Assembly (NCBI GenBank): GCA_035465395.1
Contig: DATHRK010000046.1
Location: 62,001 to 126,000 of the forward strand
Direction of reading: 5' to 3'
DNA: 64,000 bases
Origin: DATHRK01 sp035465395
GTDB taxonomy: Bacteria; Gemmatimonadota; Gemmatimonadetes; Longimicrobiales; RSA9
The notes under the pieces were generated by a model. It was not told the DNA's origin. It saw only the letters and a program-made list of their open reading frames with translations, and did not search any database. Shown one piece after another: positions 41,633-50,244 of this stretch. The translations under genes and the position numbers were made by a program. Within the stretch, counting starts at the first letter, position 1. Every line of letters begins with the position of its first letter.

Positions 41633-42579
41633 GCGAGCTCGACCCGCTGGAGCGCGCGCCCTGGACGCTCGACATCGACGTCGTGCTGATCGTCGGGGCC
41701 CCCCGCAGCGGGACCACGTGGCTGCAGTCGCTGTTGGCCTCCCACCCCGCGATCGCGACGGGTCCGGAAACCCATTTCTTCCGCACCTTCGCGGCGGCCG
41801 ATGCGGAATTCCATCGCCGCCGGGACCGCCCGCTGGGGGTCTCGGAGTACTGGACGTCGGAGCAGTTCCACGACGCGATCGAGCGCCTGTTCTGGGGGGT
41901 GCTCTCCCGCCTGCCGGCGCCGGCGGGTTCGGTGCGCTACTTCCTCGAGAAGACGCCGATCCACTGCATGCACGGGGCGTTCATCCTGCGCGTGCTGCCG
42001 CGCGCGCGCTTCCTGCACGTGATCCGCGACGGCCGCGCGGTCGCGGCGTCCCTCCTGAGGGCGGCAGGCGGCTGGGGGCGCGATTGGGCGCCGGACACGA
42101 TCGGGCGCGCCGCCGACAGGTGGGATCTCCGCGTTCGGACGGGCCGCGCCATCCGTGAGCTGGTGCCCCGGTCCTCGGCCTACCGCGAAATCCGCTACGA
42201 GGACGTCCGGCACGACCCGGCGGGCGCGCTGTCGTCGCTGTACGGCTGGCTGGGGCTCGACGCCGACGCCGAGCTCGTGGAGGGAGCGGTGCGGGCCAAC
42301 TCCCTGGAGAGCGATGCGACGTTCGAGGCGATCACGCCGGCCGGCGCCAGTGCCAACACCGCGTCCAGCGACCCCTATCCGGAAGGATTCGTCGGTCCGG
42401 CCCCCGTCGACCCGCGCGACATCGACCTGACCCGGGCGCAGATGCGCAAGTTCGAGGCGCTGGAGGGCGGCCTCCTCGAGGAGCTCGGCTACCCGCTGGT
42501 ACACGGACGCGGCGGGTGGATGCGCAGGGCGCTCCTGTCCGATCGCCTCCGGCGCGCGCTGGGGCTGCGGCCCGTCTGA
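41629..42579 (+). CDS. Sulfotransferase family protein
   Basis: A 316-residue PAPS-dependent sulfotransferase. The 5'-phosphosulfate loop is GAPRSGTTWLQSLL (residues 22-35) and the 3'-phosphate motif RDGRAVAASLL lies near residue 130; EKTPIHCMHG is the usual conserved segment between. It transfers sulfate to a hydroxyl or amine of an unknown acceptor in the cytoplasm. The GTG at 41629 overlaps the diheme cytochrome stop by 4 bp; an earlier in-frame ATG (41587) lies inside that gene and is rejected. No sulfate-activation genes are nearby. Confidence 0.88.
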   Translation: MSELDPLERAPWTLDIDVVLIVGAPRSGTTWLQSLLASHPAIATGPETHFFRTFAAADAEFHRRRDRPLGVSEYWTSEQFHDAIERLFWGVLSRLPAPAGSVRYFLEKTPIHCMHGAFILRVLPRARFLHVIRDGRAVAASLLRAAGGWGRDWAPDTIGRAADRWDLRVRTGRAIRELVPRSSAYREIRYEDVRHDPAGALSSLYGWLGLDADAELVEGAVRANSLESDATFEAITPAGASANTASSDPYPEGFVGPAPVDPRDIDLTRAQMRKFEALEGGLLEELGYPLVHGRGGWMRRALLSDRLRRALGLRPV

Positions 42580-42592
42580 ACGGCGCGCCGGC

Positions 42593-43963
42593 TCAGGTGC
42601 CGGTCGCGACCCCCGACGTGAGGCGGTGGATCAGCACCGCCGCCCGCGCGATCGCCCGAGGCAGGGAGCGGGTGTCCATGGTCTCCTCGACGGTGTGTCC
42701 ACCAGACCCGTGCGGCCCCAGGCCGTCGATCGCATCGACGAAGGGCGCCACGAACGACACGTCCGCGGCGCCGCGGGCCCCCGGATCGTGGGGCGCGATG
42801 GGCCCGTAGCCGAGATCCTCCGACACCCGACTCAGCGTCTCGAGCAGCGCCACGTTGCCGTCCGTGGGAGGCATGGGCGGGTAGCCCTCGTCGAACTCGA
42901 TGGAGGCGTCGGTGTGGGGCAGGTGCTGCGCCACGATCGCCTGCATCTTCGCCTTCGCGCGCTCCAGCTGGTCCGCCGAGATCGTGCGGATGCCCCCTGC
43001 GACGACCAGCTCCTGGGCGACGATGTTCGTCTTGCCGGAGACGGTGCCGCGGACCTCGCGTTCGTCGAACGCGACGTCCGTCCCCCCGAGGATCACGCCC
43101 GGGTTGAAGGTCAGGTACTGTTCGCCGCGGACGTGCGAATAGAAGCCGTCCAGGATCCGCGCCGCCTCGAAAATCGCACCCGCGCCGACATCGTCCTTGA
43201 AGATCGTCGAGGAATGGTTGCGCCGCCCGGTGACCCGCAGGATCCACTTGGTCGCGCTGCGCCGGGCGACGACCGCCACCTCCTCGCCGTCGATCACGGA
43301 TCCGCTTTCGAAGCCTAGCGCCAGATCGCTGTCCCGTGCGGCGTCGATCAAGACCGCGCGCGCCTCCGACAGCGGGCGCCCGGGGTCCTCCTCGTCGCCC
43401 GTGAGCACCACGCGGATCGTAGTGCCATCGAGCGCATCGACCGCCGCCAGCGCCTTCAACGCGTACAGGATGGCGATGTTGCCGCCCTTCATGTCCTCGA
43501 CCCCCGGTCCCTTCACCGTCGAATCGTCGAGCACTTCGAAGCGCTGAAACGGGCTGTCTTCCTCGAAAACCGTGTCCAGGTGGCCGATGAGGAGCACGCG
43601 GGCTCCTCTCGGGGTGGCGGCGACGCGCTCGGCCACGAGGTGCCCCGAACGGCCCAACGACGGATCGGCGGGTACCCAGCGGGCGTCGAAACCGAGCTCC
43701 GCGAATTCGGGGATCAGGTCGTCGGCGGCAGCGCGGACGCCGTCCGGGTTCATCGTTCCGCTGTTGATCTCCACGTTCCGGCGCAAATCGTCGAGGGCCT
43801 CGTCGGCGTGCTCGGCGACCCAGTCGACGAGGCGCTGCTCGCTCTCTGGCAGCTGCGCCGAGGCGGGCGACGCCACGAAGCCGATGGTCGCGGTCGCCAG
43901 CAACACCGCGAACGGAACGGGTTGCGTGCGCGAGCGGCGAGGGGGTCGGGTCGAGACTTTCAT
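42593..43963 (-). CDS. Exported M20-family metallopeptidase (carboxypeptidase G2-like)
   Basis: A 456-residue protein with a signal peptide cleaved near PASAQ (residue 36). M20 metal and catalytic motifs are intact: GHLDTVFEEDSPFQ with the first His and Asp, GPGVEDMKGG with the bridging Asp, and VLTGDEE with the Glu pair; a distal PHGSGGHTVEE supplies the last His. A dimerisation domain (KWILRVTGRRNHSS) lies between. Similar secreted di-zinc peptidases cleave C-terminal Glu or other amino acids from peptides and amides. The ATG at 43963 begins divergently from the histidine kinase gene, with 221 bp between. Confidence 0.9.
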   Translation of the reverse strand: MKVSTRPPRRSRTQPVPFAVLLATATIGFVASPASAQLPESEQRLVDWVAEHADEALDDLRRNVEINSGTMNPDGVRAAADDLIPEFAELGFDARWVPADPSLGRSGHLVAERVAATPRGARVLLIGHLDTVFEEDSPFQRFEVLDDSTVKGPGVEDMKGGNIAILYALKALAAVDALDGTTIRVVLTGDEEDPGRPLSEARAVLIDAARDSDLALGFESGSVIDGEEVAVVARRSATKWILRVTGRRNHSSTIFKDDVGAGAIFEAARILDGFYSHVRGEQYLTFNPGVILGGTDVAFDEREVRGTVSGKTNIVAQELVVAGGIRTISADQLERAKAKMQAIVAQHLPHTDASIEFDEGYPPMPPTDGNVALLETLSRVSEDLGYGPIAPHDPGARGAADVSFVAPFVDAIDGLGPHGSGGHTVEETMDTRSLPRAIARAAVLIHRLTSGVATGT

Positions 43964-44145
43964 GGATCCATCCTGCCGAACGAACGAAGTGGATTGCCGC
44001 GGGGCGTCGCACGGCCCGTTCGGGCCCGGGCCACCTCGCGCTCTCGGAGAGGTTAGAGTTCGGCTCGGGAGGCCCGCAACTTGGCCGAGCGCGTCGGGAT
44101 CTCCCGCACCGGGTCGGCGGCGGCCGAAAGAACTCTCGATGGTCT

Positions 44146-44170
44146 CGCACAGTTCGGTAACAACTGTGCG
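44146..44170. promoter_or_regulatory. Perfect inverted repeat upstream of the histidine kinase gene
   Basis: CGCACAGTT (44146-44154) and AACTGTGCG (44162-44170) form a perfect 9-bp inverted repeat around a 7-bp centre, CGGTAAC. It ends 14 bp before the GTG start at 44185, in the intergenic space shared with the M20 peptidase gene. It could be a dimer-bound operator or, if transcribed, a hairpin near the ribosome site; no U-run follows, so a terminator is unlikely. Confidence 0.55.
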
Positions 44171-44184
44171 TTGATCCCGCGCGC

Positions 44185-45936
44185 GTGAGAAAGCAGCTTT
44201 TCAGCATGCTGCCTCGACGCCTCCGCCCGCCCCGTACCGCCGTTCCCGCAGCGCTGCTGCTGCTGGGCATGGGGGTCATGGTCGTGGTCGCCTACCAGGC
44301 GCATCGGGCCGTGCGTTCGCACCAGGCGACGATCGAGGAGGCGCTGCGCGATTACTCGGCCGTCACCGCGTGGAGCCTGGAACACCACCTGGCGACGGAG
44401 CTCGAGTCTGCGCTCCGGGAGCATCTGCAGGCGGTGAATCATGGCGAGGGCGTGCACTCGTCCCCCAACATCCCTCCCGCCCACGAGCTCGGCCACTACC
44501 TGGACTGGGACTCCGCCGGGTGCCTGTGCCACCGGCCCGACTACGCGATCGAGGCGTACTTCGGCTTCACGCTGGGCACCGACACGATCGAGGTGGCGCC
44601 CAATCTCTACACCGGTCCGGGCGTGGGCGTGGTCGTCGATCGGGGGGCCCAGGACATCCGCGTGGCGGAGGGCTACCCGGCCCGCGAACCCCGACGGTAT
44701 TCCGACGAAGAGCGGTCCTGGGTGCACGAGGCCGTAACCCGCAGCGCGCGCTCTCACTTCCGGGCGGACGACCGCTTCGCGCTGGTGACGGGCGAGGTCG
44801 ACGGGCGACGCCTGCTCGTGGCGTACACGCTCATGCCGACGGCGTGGGGTGATACCGTGGTGTACGCCGTAGAGATGGCCCCGAGCGTGCTCGCTTCCCT
44901 CGCCGACCGCGTCCTCGACGAGCGCGACATCCTCCCGCCCGTCTTCACCCGCGAGGCGGGAGTGCGCAACCTGGTCGCCGCGGCGCTGTTCCGGGGCAAG
45001 GGCGACGTCCTCTGGAGCACCGGCGACGAGGACGTGCGCCCCGAGGAGCTGGCCGGCGTCACCTGGCGGCCTCTGCCCGAGCGATTCGGAGACCTCAACG
45101 TGGCCGCGGCGGTCCTGCCGCAGGGCCTGGACGCGCTGCTCATCGGCGGCGTGCCGCGATCCCGCCTGCCGGTGCTCCTCGCAATGCTGGCGCTCGCGAC
45201 CGCGCTGGCGCTCTTCGCGTTCGGTCAGTTGCGGCGCGAGGCGCGCCTCGCCGAGGACCGGGCGGCGTTCGTATCCAGCGTGTCCCACGAGCTGCGCACG
45301 CCGCTCGCCCAGATGCGCCTGTACCTGGACACGCTACGCCTCGGACGGGCGGATTCGGAGGCCACCGTGCAGCGCTCGTTGGGCCTGATCGACCGCGAGA
45401 CCACGCGCCTCGCGCACCTCGTGGACAACGTTCTGCGCTTCTCGGGGCGGCGCGAGGCCACCGCTCCGTCCGAGGCCGTCTCCGACCTCAGCGCGGAGGT
45501 CCGCGAGACGCTGCGGTCGTTCCGCCCGTTGGCGGAGGCTCGCCGGGTCCGCCTCATCGAGGACATCACGCCGGGCCTGCGGGCGCGCGTCGACCCGGAT
45601 GGCCTCCGCCAGGTCGTGCTCAACTACCTCGACAACGCCGTGAAGTACGGGCCGACCGGCGGCGAAGTGACCGTGCGCGTGGCACCGGCCGCGGCCGATT
45701 CGATGCGGGTCGTGGTGGAGGTCGAGGACACCGGGCCGGGCGTCGCCCGGGCCGAACGCGACCTGATCTGGGAGCCGTACCGCCGGGGCGGCACCCCGGC
45801 CGCGGCGGCAGCCGGGGGCAGCGGTATCGGGCTAGCGGTCGTGCGCGACATCGTCCGGGACGCCGGCGGCTCAGTGGACGTGCGCGAGGCGCCGGGCGGC
45901 GGCGCGGTCTTCCGCGCGGAGTTCGCAGGTGGATGA
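44185..45936 (+). CDS. Membrane histidine kinase
   Basis: A 583-residue sensor kinase. Helices at about 20-36 and 333-350 bracket a periplasmic sensor domain of 295 residues, which contains a Cys-x-Cys-His sequence (AGCLCHRP, Cys113, Cys115, His116). The kinase part has the phosphorylated His368 in SVSHELRTP, then N-box LNYLDNAVKYGPTGG, and G-boxes EDTGPGV and GSGIGLAVV. The two cysteines and histidine suggest metal, heme or redox sensing, but the spacing differs from a c-heme CxxCH. GTG 44185 is used; ATG 44206 is possible. The response regulator overlaps its end by 8 bp. Confidence 0.9.
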   Translation: MRKQLFSMLPRRLRPPRTAVPAALLLLGMGVMVVVAYQAHRAVRSHQATIEEALRDYSAVTAWSLEHHLATELESALREHLQAVNHGEGVHSSPNIPPAHELGHYLDWDSAGCLCHRPDYAIEAYFGFTLGTDTIEVAPNLYTGPGVGVVVDRGAQDIRVAEGYPAREPRRYSDEERSWVHEAVTRSARSHFRADDRFALVTGEVDGRRLLVAYTLMPTAWGDTVVYAVEMAPSVLASLADRVLDERDILPPVFTREAGVRNLVAAALFRGKGDVLWSTGDEDVRPEELAGVTWRPLPERFGDLNVAAAVLPQGLDALLIGGVPRSRLPVLLAMLALATALALFAFGQLRREARLAEDRAAFVSSVSHELRTPLAQMRLYLDTLRLGRADSEATVQRSLGLIDRETTRLAHLVDNVLRFSGRREATAPSEAVSDLSAEVRETLRSFRPLAEARRVRLIEDITPGLRARVDPDGLRQVVLNYLDNAVKYGPTGGEVTVRVAPAAADSMRVVVEVEDTGPGVARAERDLIWEPYRRGGTPAAAAAGGSGIGLAVVRDIVRDAGGSVDVREAPGGGAVFRAEFAGG

Positions 45937-46639
45937 GCGACCCGGCACCGATACCATCCTCCTCGTCGAGGACAACGAAGACCTCGCCGAGGGGCTGCGC
46001 TACAACCTCGAGCTCGAGGGCTATCAGGTGCTGCATGCCGCCGACGGGCGCGCCGGGCTGCGCATGGCCGACGAGGCGGACCCGGACCTGGTCATCCTGG
46101 ACCTCATGCTCCCCGACGTCGACGGTTTCCAGGTGCTGCGCACCCTCCGGGACCGGGGCGAGGACATGCCGGTCCTTATCCTGACCGCGAGAGGCGCCGA
46201 CGAGGACCGCGTGCGCGGCTTCCGCATGGACGCCGATCAGTACGTCACCAAGCCCTTTCACCTGCTCGAGCTGCTCGAGCGCGTGCAGTCGCTGCTTCGT
46301 CGGCACGCCGGCCGGACCAAGAGCCCGGACGGCGCGCGGACGATCCGCTTCGGCGACGTGACGGTGGACACCGCCTCCCACGCGGTCCGGAAAGGCGGCG
46401 CGGAGGTGTCGCTGACGCCTCGGGCCTATCAACTGATGCTCGCGCTGATCGCTCGCGAAGGCGCCGTCGCCACGCGCCACGACCTGCTGCGAGAGGTGTG
46501 GGGCCACCGGGGCGAGGTGCTCACCAGAACGGTCGATTCGCACATCGCCGAGCTGCGGCGCAAGCTGGAGGACGACGCCACGGCGCCCGTTCACTTCCTG
46601 ACCGTATGGAAGGTCGGCTACCGGTTCGCGGAGGGGTGA
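45929..46639 (+). CDS. OmpR-family response regulator
   Basis: A 236-residue response regulator. The receiver domain (8-125) has the acidic pair Glu14-Asp15 (VEDNED), phosphorylatable Asp58 in ILDLMLPDVDG, Thr in LILTARG and Lys in TKPFHLLEL. The winged helix follows (FGDVTVDTASHAVRKGG, then LTPRAYQLMLAL and RTVDSHIAELRRKL). It is the cognate partner of the overlapping histidine kinase. It probably controls the next genes, cytochrome P460 and the metallo-beta-lactamase-fold protein, whose upstream region contains two TCACA copies 9 bp apart (46649 and 46658), though this is weak evidence. Confidence 0.93.
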   Translation: MDERPGTDTILLVEDNEDLAEGLRYNLELEGYQVLHAADGRAGLRMADEADPDLVILDLMLPDVDGFQVLRTLRDRGEDMPVLILTARGADEDRVRGFRMDADQYVTKPFHLLELLERVQSLLRRHAGRTKSPDGARTIRFGDVTVDTASHAVRKGGAEVSLTPRAYQLMLALIAREGAVATRHDLLREVWGHRGEVLTRTVDSHIAELRRKLEDDATAPVHFLTVWKVGYRFAEG

Positions 46640-46782
46640 CGCAGGGTTTCACAACTCTCACACACGACCCGTTCGAGGCTCGCACGCGAATCGTGAGAAA
46701 AGGTCGCCTACGCGCAGGACGCGGCCCGCATGTTGGGGGCGAGGGCGGCGACCGGCGCCGCCCGCACCGCAACGAAACGACC

Positions 46783-47382
46783 ATGCGTGAACGATTCGCG
46801 GGACTCGGACTGGCCGGCGCCGCCATCCTCGGCGCCTCTCTCCTGGTGCTCATTACCGGCGCCTCGGCCTTCGCCCCGGGCCCGAAGTACGATGGCGCCG
46901 GCGATCTCTACCTGCCGGAGGACCTCTACGAGTGGATCCTGGTGGGCTCGTCGATCGGCCTCGGCTACAACGAGGACGCGCAGGACCCCGAGCCGGGTGC
47001 CGCCCCGGGCATGTTCCACAACGTGCTGATGGAGCCCGCGGCCTACAGGCACTACGCGGCGACCGGTACGTTCGAGGAAGGGACGATGTTCGCGCTCATG
47101 ATGTACACGGCCGGGGAGCAGGCGGCTCCGCGCGAGGGCGGTTTCTACGAGGACCGGTTCGTCGCCATGGAGATCTCGGTGAAGGACTCCGTCCGTTTCG
47201 AGGACGGCTGGGGCTTCACGAACTTCGTGATCGAGGACGAAGTGCCGTCCGAGACAGGCCAGGCGCTTCCGTCCGGCAACCGCTGCTTCCAGTGCCACAC
47301 CGAGCACGGCGCCAAGGACCACGTCTTCACGCAGTTCTATCCGACGATCCGGCGGCTGGACCGCGAGCGAGGTGACGGTTGA
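46783..47382 (+). CDS. Cytochrome P460 family protein
   Basis: A 199-residue exported protein with a signal or anchor sequence (AGAAILGASLLVLITGASA). The C-terminal heme motif CFQCH (Cys168, Cys171, His172), the segment FTNFVIED and closing HVFTQFYPTIRRL identify it with the cytochrome P460 family. Characterised members of nitrifiers and methanotrophs carry a lysine-crosslinked heme and oxidise hydroxylamine and NO; others are detoxifying or of unknown use. I could not confidently place the crosslinking lysine (a candidate lies in EISVKDSV). The ATG at 46783 has no good ribosome site. The next gene starts within its stop (TTGA). Confidence 0.82.
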   Translation: MRERFAGLGLAGAAILGASLLVLITGASAFAPGPKYDGAGDLYLPEDLYEWILVGSSIGLGYNEDAQDPEPGAAPGMFHNVLMEPAAYRHYAATGTFEEGTMFALMMYTAGEQAAPREGGFYEDRFVAMEISVKDSVRFEDGWGFTNFVIEDEVPSETGQALPSGNRCFQCHTEHGAKDHVFTQFYPTIRRLDRERGDG

Positions 47383-48422
47383 GGTCGCGCGAAGACGTGC
47401 CTCCGGCGACCCTTGGCTCCCGCCTCGGCCGGCGCGGATTTCTTGCGGCGGCCGGCGCGTGTTTCGGCCACCTGTGGTTGGTGCCGCGCGAGGCCGCCGC
47501 GCTCGCCGCGGGCGGGTCGAGTTCGGGTGGGCCGGCGACATACGGACGTGCCCTCGGCGCGCGGCCCGGCCGCGTGGCCGCCAAGGAAGGCTGGGGCGAG
47601 CTCGTGGAGGTCGCCGACGGCATCTGGGCGCTGATCTCGACGCCGCTCTCGGGTCACCCGGACGCGGGGCGTACGGTGTCCAACGGGGGCATCATCGCGG
47701 GCGCCGACGGCGTCCTCGTCGTGGAGGCGTTCGCCCAACCCGAAGGGGCGGCCTGGATGGCGGACCGCGCCTATGAGCTGACCGGACGCCGTCCGGATCG
47801 CGTCGTGCTCACCCACCACCACGGCGACCATACTTCCGGGGTGCCCGGCTATTTTCCCGGAGGCGAGGGGGACATCGCGGTCCTCTCCACCGAGCCGGTG
47901 AAGGACCGCCTCATGGACGCCGGTGGGGTGTCGTCGGCGCGAGCCGCCCGCATCCAGCCCTCCCTCCCGACCTCCCGGCCGGAGCTCCTCGACCTCGGCG
48001 GTCGGGTGGTCCACGTCATCCCGCGCGACGGACACACCGGCAGCGACGTGACGGTGGAGGTGCAGGATCCGGCCGTGGTCTTCTGCGGCGATCTCGTGTG
48101 GAACGGCCTGTTCCCGAACTACGTGCACGCCACGCCGTCTCACCTCGCCCGCGCGGTCGAAGCGATCCTGGAGCCGGGGGATCGCACGCTCGTGCCCGGG
48201 CACGGCACGATCCCCGACGTTGAGGACGCGCGCCTGTATCGCGAGCTGCTGGGCCTGGTAGAGGACGCGGCGCGGCGGGGGCGCGAAGCCGGGCACCCCC
48301 CCGCCGAGGCGGCCGCGGCCTTCTCGATGCCGGGCGCGCTCGCCGAGTGGGTGTTCTTCTCGGACCGCTACATCGAGGTCGCGATCGGCGCGTGGTACCG
48401 TGAGTGGGGTGTCGGCGGGTGA
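47379..48422 (+). CDS. Tat-exported metallo-beta-lactamase-fold hydrolase
   Basis: A 347-residue protein. A twin-arginine signal (RLGRRGFLAAAGACFGHLWL, residues 15-34) indicates export in folded form. The zinc site is complete: THHHGDHTSG, DGHTGSD, CGDLVWNG and VPGHG. MBL-fold enzymes of this type (quinoprotein-relay SoxH-like) hydrolyse diverse esters or act on thiols; the substrate is unknown. TTG 47379 overlaps the P460 stop by 4 bp, so the two are coupled. It ends 4 bp from a convergent TolB/TPR gene. Confidence 0.88.
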   Translation: MRSREDVPPATLGSRLGRRGFLAAAGACFGHLWLVPREAAALAAGGSSSGGPATYGRALGARPGRVAAKEGWGELVEVADGIWALISTPLSGHPDAGRTVSNGGIIAGADGVLVVEAFAQPEGAAWMADRAYELTGRRPDRVVLTHHHGDHTSGVPGYFPGGEGDIAVLSTEPVKDRLMDAGGVSSARAARIQPSLPTSRPELLDLGGRVVHVIPRDGHTGSDVTVEVQDPAVVFCGDLVWNGLFPNYVHATPSHLARAVEAILEPGDRTLVPGHGTIPDVEDARLYRELLGLVEDAARRGREAGHPPAEAAAAFSMPGALAEWVFFSDRYIEVAIGAWYREWGVGG

Positions 48423-48426
48423 GGGG

Positions 48427-50238
48427 CTAGAAGGCGTCTCGCCAGTAGTGGCCGAATCCGGCGCGCTCGATTGCGGCGAAGAAGCGGGGGTCGGACCGCA
48501 GGGATCCCTCCGGCCAGCCTACGATGAGCCAAACCTGCGCCGGAAACCGATCGATCGCGACGTCGATCTCCACCATGGCGGCGTCCAGGTCCCCGGTCAG
48601 CTCGTGGGCGCGGGCCCACAACATCGCCGGGAAGATCCCCTCGATCCCCGGCGTGCGCAGGGCCGCCATGGAATCGACGGCGGCTCGCTCGCCGCGGAGC
48701 GCGTGGGCGAGCGCGACGGCCGCGGTCTCGCCCTCGGTCCCGACTCCGGCGACGAGATCCGCGGCGCCGGCGTCGCCCGCGAAGAGGCCGAAGATGGCCG
48801 CATTGTGGCGCGCGGAGATGTGGCTCGGGTCGAGCGAGAGCACGGCCCTGGCGGAGCGCGCCGCGGCCTCCCACTCGCCCGCCGCGACGTGCACCTGCGC
48901 TTCCCCGACGGCGATCTGGATGGCCAGGGGGTCCAACCGCGTCGCCGCGCGGGCGCTGCTCATCGCGCCCTCGATGTCGCCGAGGCTGGCCTGCACGTGG
49001 CTGAGCCAGTAGGCGGCCCAGGCATCGGAAGGGTTCAGCCCCCGGGCCTTCTCCAGGAGCTCTCCCGTCGCGACGACGTTCTGGATGCCCACGTCGGTCC
49101 AGCGCACCATCGCCATCGCGCGCCAGCCCGACGACAGGTCCGGCGCGAGTTCGATCGAACGCGCGGCCGCCGCCTCGCCCTCACGCAGGACGTAGTCGAC
49201 GTCGTGCGCCGAGATGCCGTTCGTCCAGGCGAGCGTGAGCGCCTCCGAGAGGGCCGCCCACGCGTCGGCGTACCCTGGATCCAGTGCGACGGCATCACGC
49301 AGCAGCCGTTCGGCGTCCCGCATCCCCTCTTCGCTGCGGAGCCGCCAGGCCTCTCTGCCCAGAAGGAACCGCTCGTAGGCGCGCTCGTTCCGCGTGCCAC
49401 CCTCCAGCGCCGCCCTGCCTCCCGTCCCGAGCTGCAGCCGGAGCGCGGACGCCACGGAGGCCGCGATGTCCTCCTGGATCTCGAAGATGTCCCCGCTCAG
49501 GGAGCGGTCGTAGGAGTTCGCCCACAGCTCCGATTGGTCCGAGGCCCGGATGAGCTGCGCGGTGACCCGCAGCCGGTCTCCGGACACCCGGATGCTTCCG
49601 TCGAGCACCGTCTCCACGTCCAGGGCCGCAGCGATCGCCGCGGCGTCAGCCGAGCGGTTGCGAAAGGTGAACGAGGACGTGCGACCGGCCACGCGGAGAT
49701 CGGGGACGTGCGCGAGCACGTTCAGGATCTCCTCGGCGACGCCGTCGCCGAAGTAGGCCATGTCACCCGCAGGGCTCTGGTCCGCGAACGGCAGCACCGC
49801 GATGGAGCCGTGCGCGGCGTCGCCGGCGGGGTCGGCCTCGCGGCGGGGATCGGCCCCCCGCGCGAGCCAGCCGAGCGCAAGTCCGATGGCGACGAACGCC
49901 AGCGCGCCGGCGATGGCCTTCCGCGAGAGCCACCGGCCCGCGCCCGCCGCTACACGACGCGACGCGTCGCCCGAAGCCGGCGGAGCGGCCTCGGACGGCG
50001 TGCGACGGACCCCTTCGGGCGTCAGCTCGAGCGCCCACGCCAGCAGCAGCGCGATCGGGAATCCGGCGGCCGCCGCGAGGATGAGGAACGTGAGTGTCCA
50101 GTCCGGGAGGCCGAGCGGATCGACCACGAGGTCCGCGAACTGGAGCACGGCGTACGCGACCGCCCCGTACACGATGGCCACGCGGACGACCTTGCGGCGC
50201 TTCAATTCGTCGAGTATGCCCCGGCCGCCGCCTGCCAT
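48427..50238 (-). CDS. TolB/FlgO-like N-terminal domain plus TPR membrane protein
   Basis: A 603-residue member of the family also found at 926-4787. ELKRRKVVRVAIVYGAVAYAVLQ opens two membrane segments, then a third helix near residue 110. The TolB/FlgO-like domain runs from SIAVLPFADQSPAGDMAYFGDG to ELWANSYDRSLSGDIFEI, followed by TPR-like helices with motifs such as DAVALDPGYADAWAAL. It ends DPRFFAAIERAGF. It starts 6 bp after the stop of the paralog at 50245-52332, so the two are one operon. No enzymatic motif is visible. Confidence 0.85.
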   Translation of the reverse strand: MAGGGRGILDELKRRKVVRVAIVYGAVAYAVLQFADLVVDPLGLPDWTLTFLILAAAAGFPIALLLAWALELTPEGVRRTPSEAAPPASGDASRRVAAGAGRWLSRKAIAGALAFVAIGLALGWLARGADPRREADPAGDAAHGSIAVLPFADQSPAGDMAYFGDGVAEEILNVLAHVPDLRVAGRTSSFTFRNRSADAAAIAAALDVETVLDGSIRVSGDRLRVTAQLIRASDQSELWANSYDRSLSGDIFEIQEDIAASVASALRLQLGTGGRAALEGGTRNERAYERFLLGREAWRLRSEEGMRDAERLLRDAVALDPGYADAWAALSEALTLAWTNGISAHDVDYVLREGEAAAARSIELAPDLSSGWRAMAMVRWTDVGIQNVVATGELLEKARGLNPSDAWAAYWLSHVQASLGDIEGAMSSARAATRLDPLAIQIAVGEAQVHVAAGEWEAAARSARAVLSLDPSHISARHNAAIFGLFAGDAGAADLVAGVGTEGETAAVALAHALRGERAAVDSMAALRTPGIEGIFPAMLWARAHELTGDLDAAMVEIDVAIDRFPAQVWLIVGWPEGSLRSDPRFFAAIERAGFGHYWRDAF

Positions 50239-50244
50239 GGACCG

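Noticed and set aside
46649..46662. Two TCACA copies 9 bp apart upstream of the P460 gene as an OmpR-type site
   Set aside because: Only five bases each and not at the usual 10-11-bp spacing; could be chance. Mentioned only as weak support.
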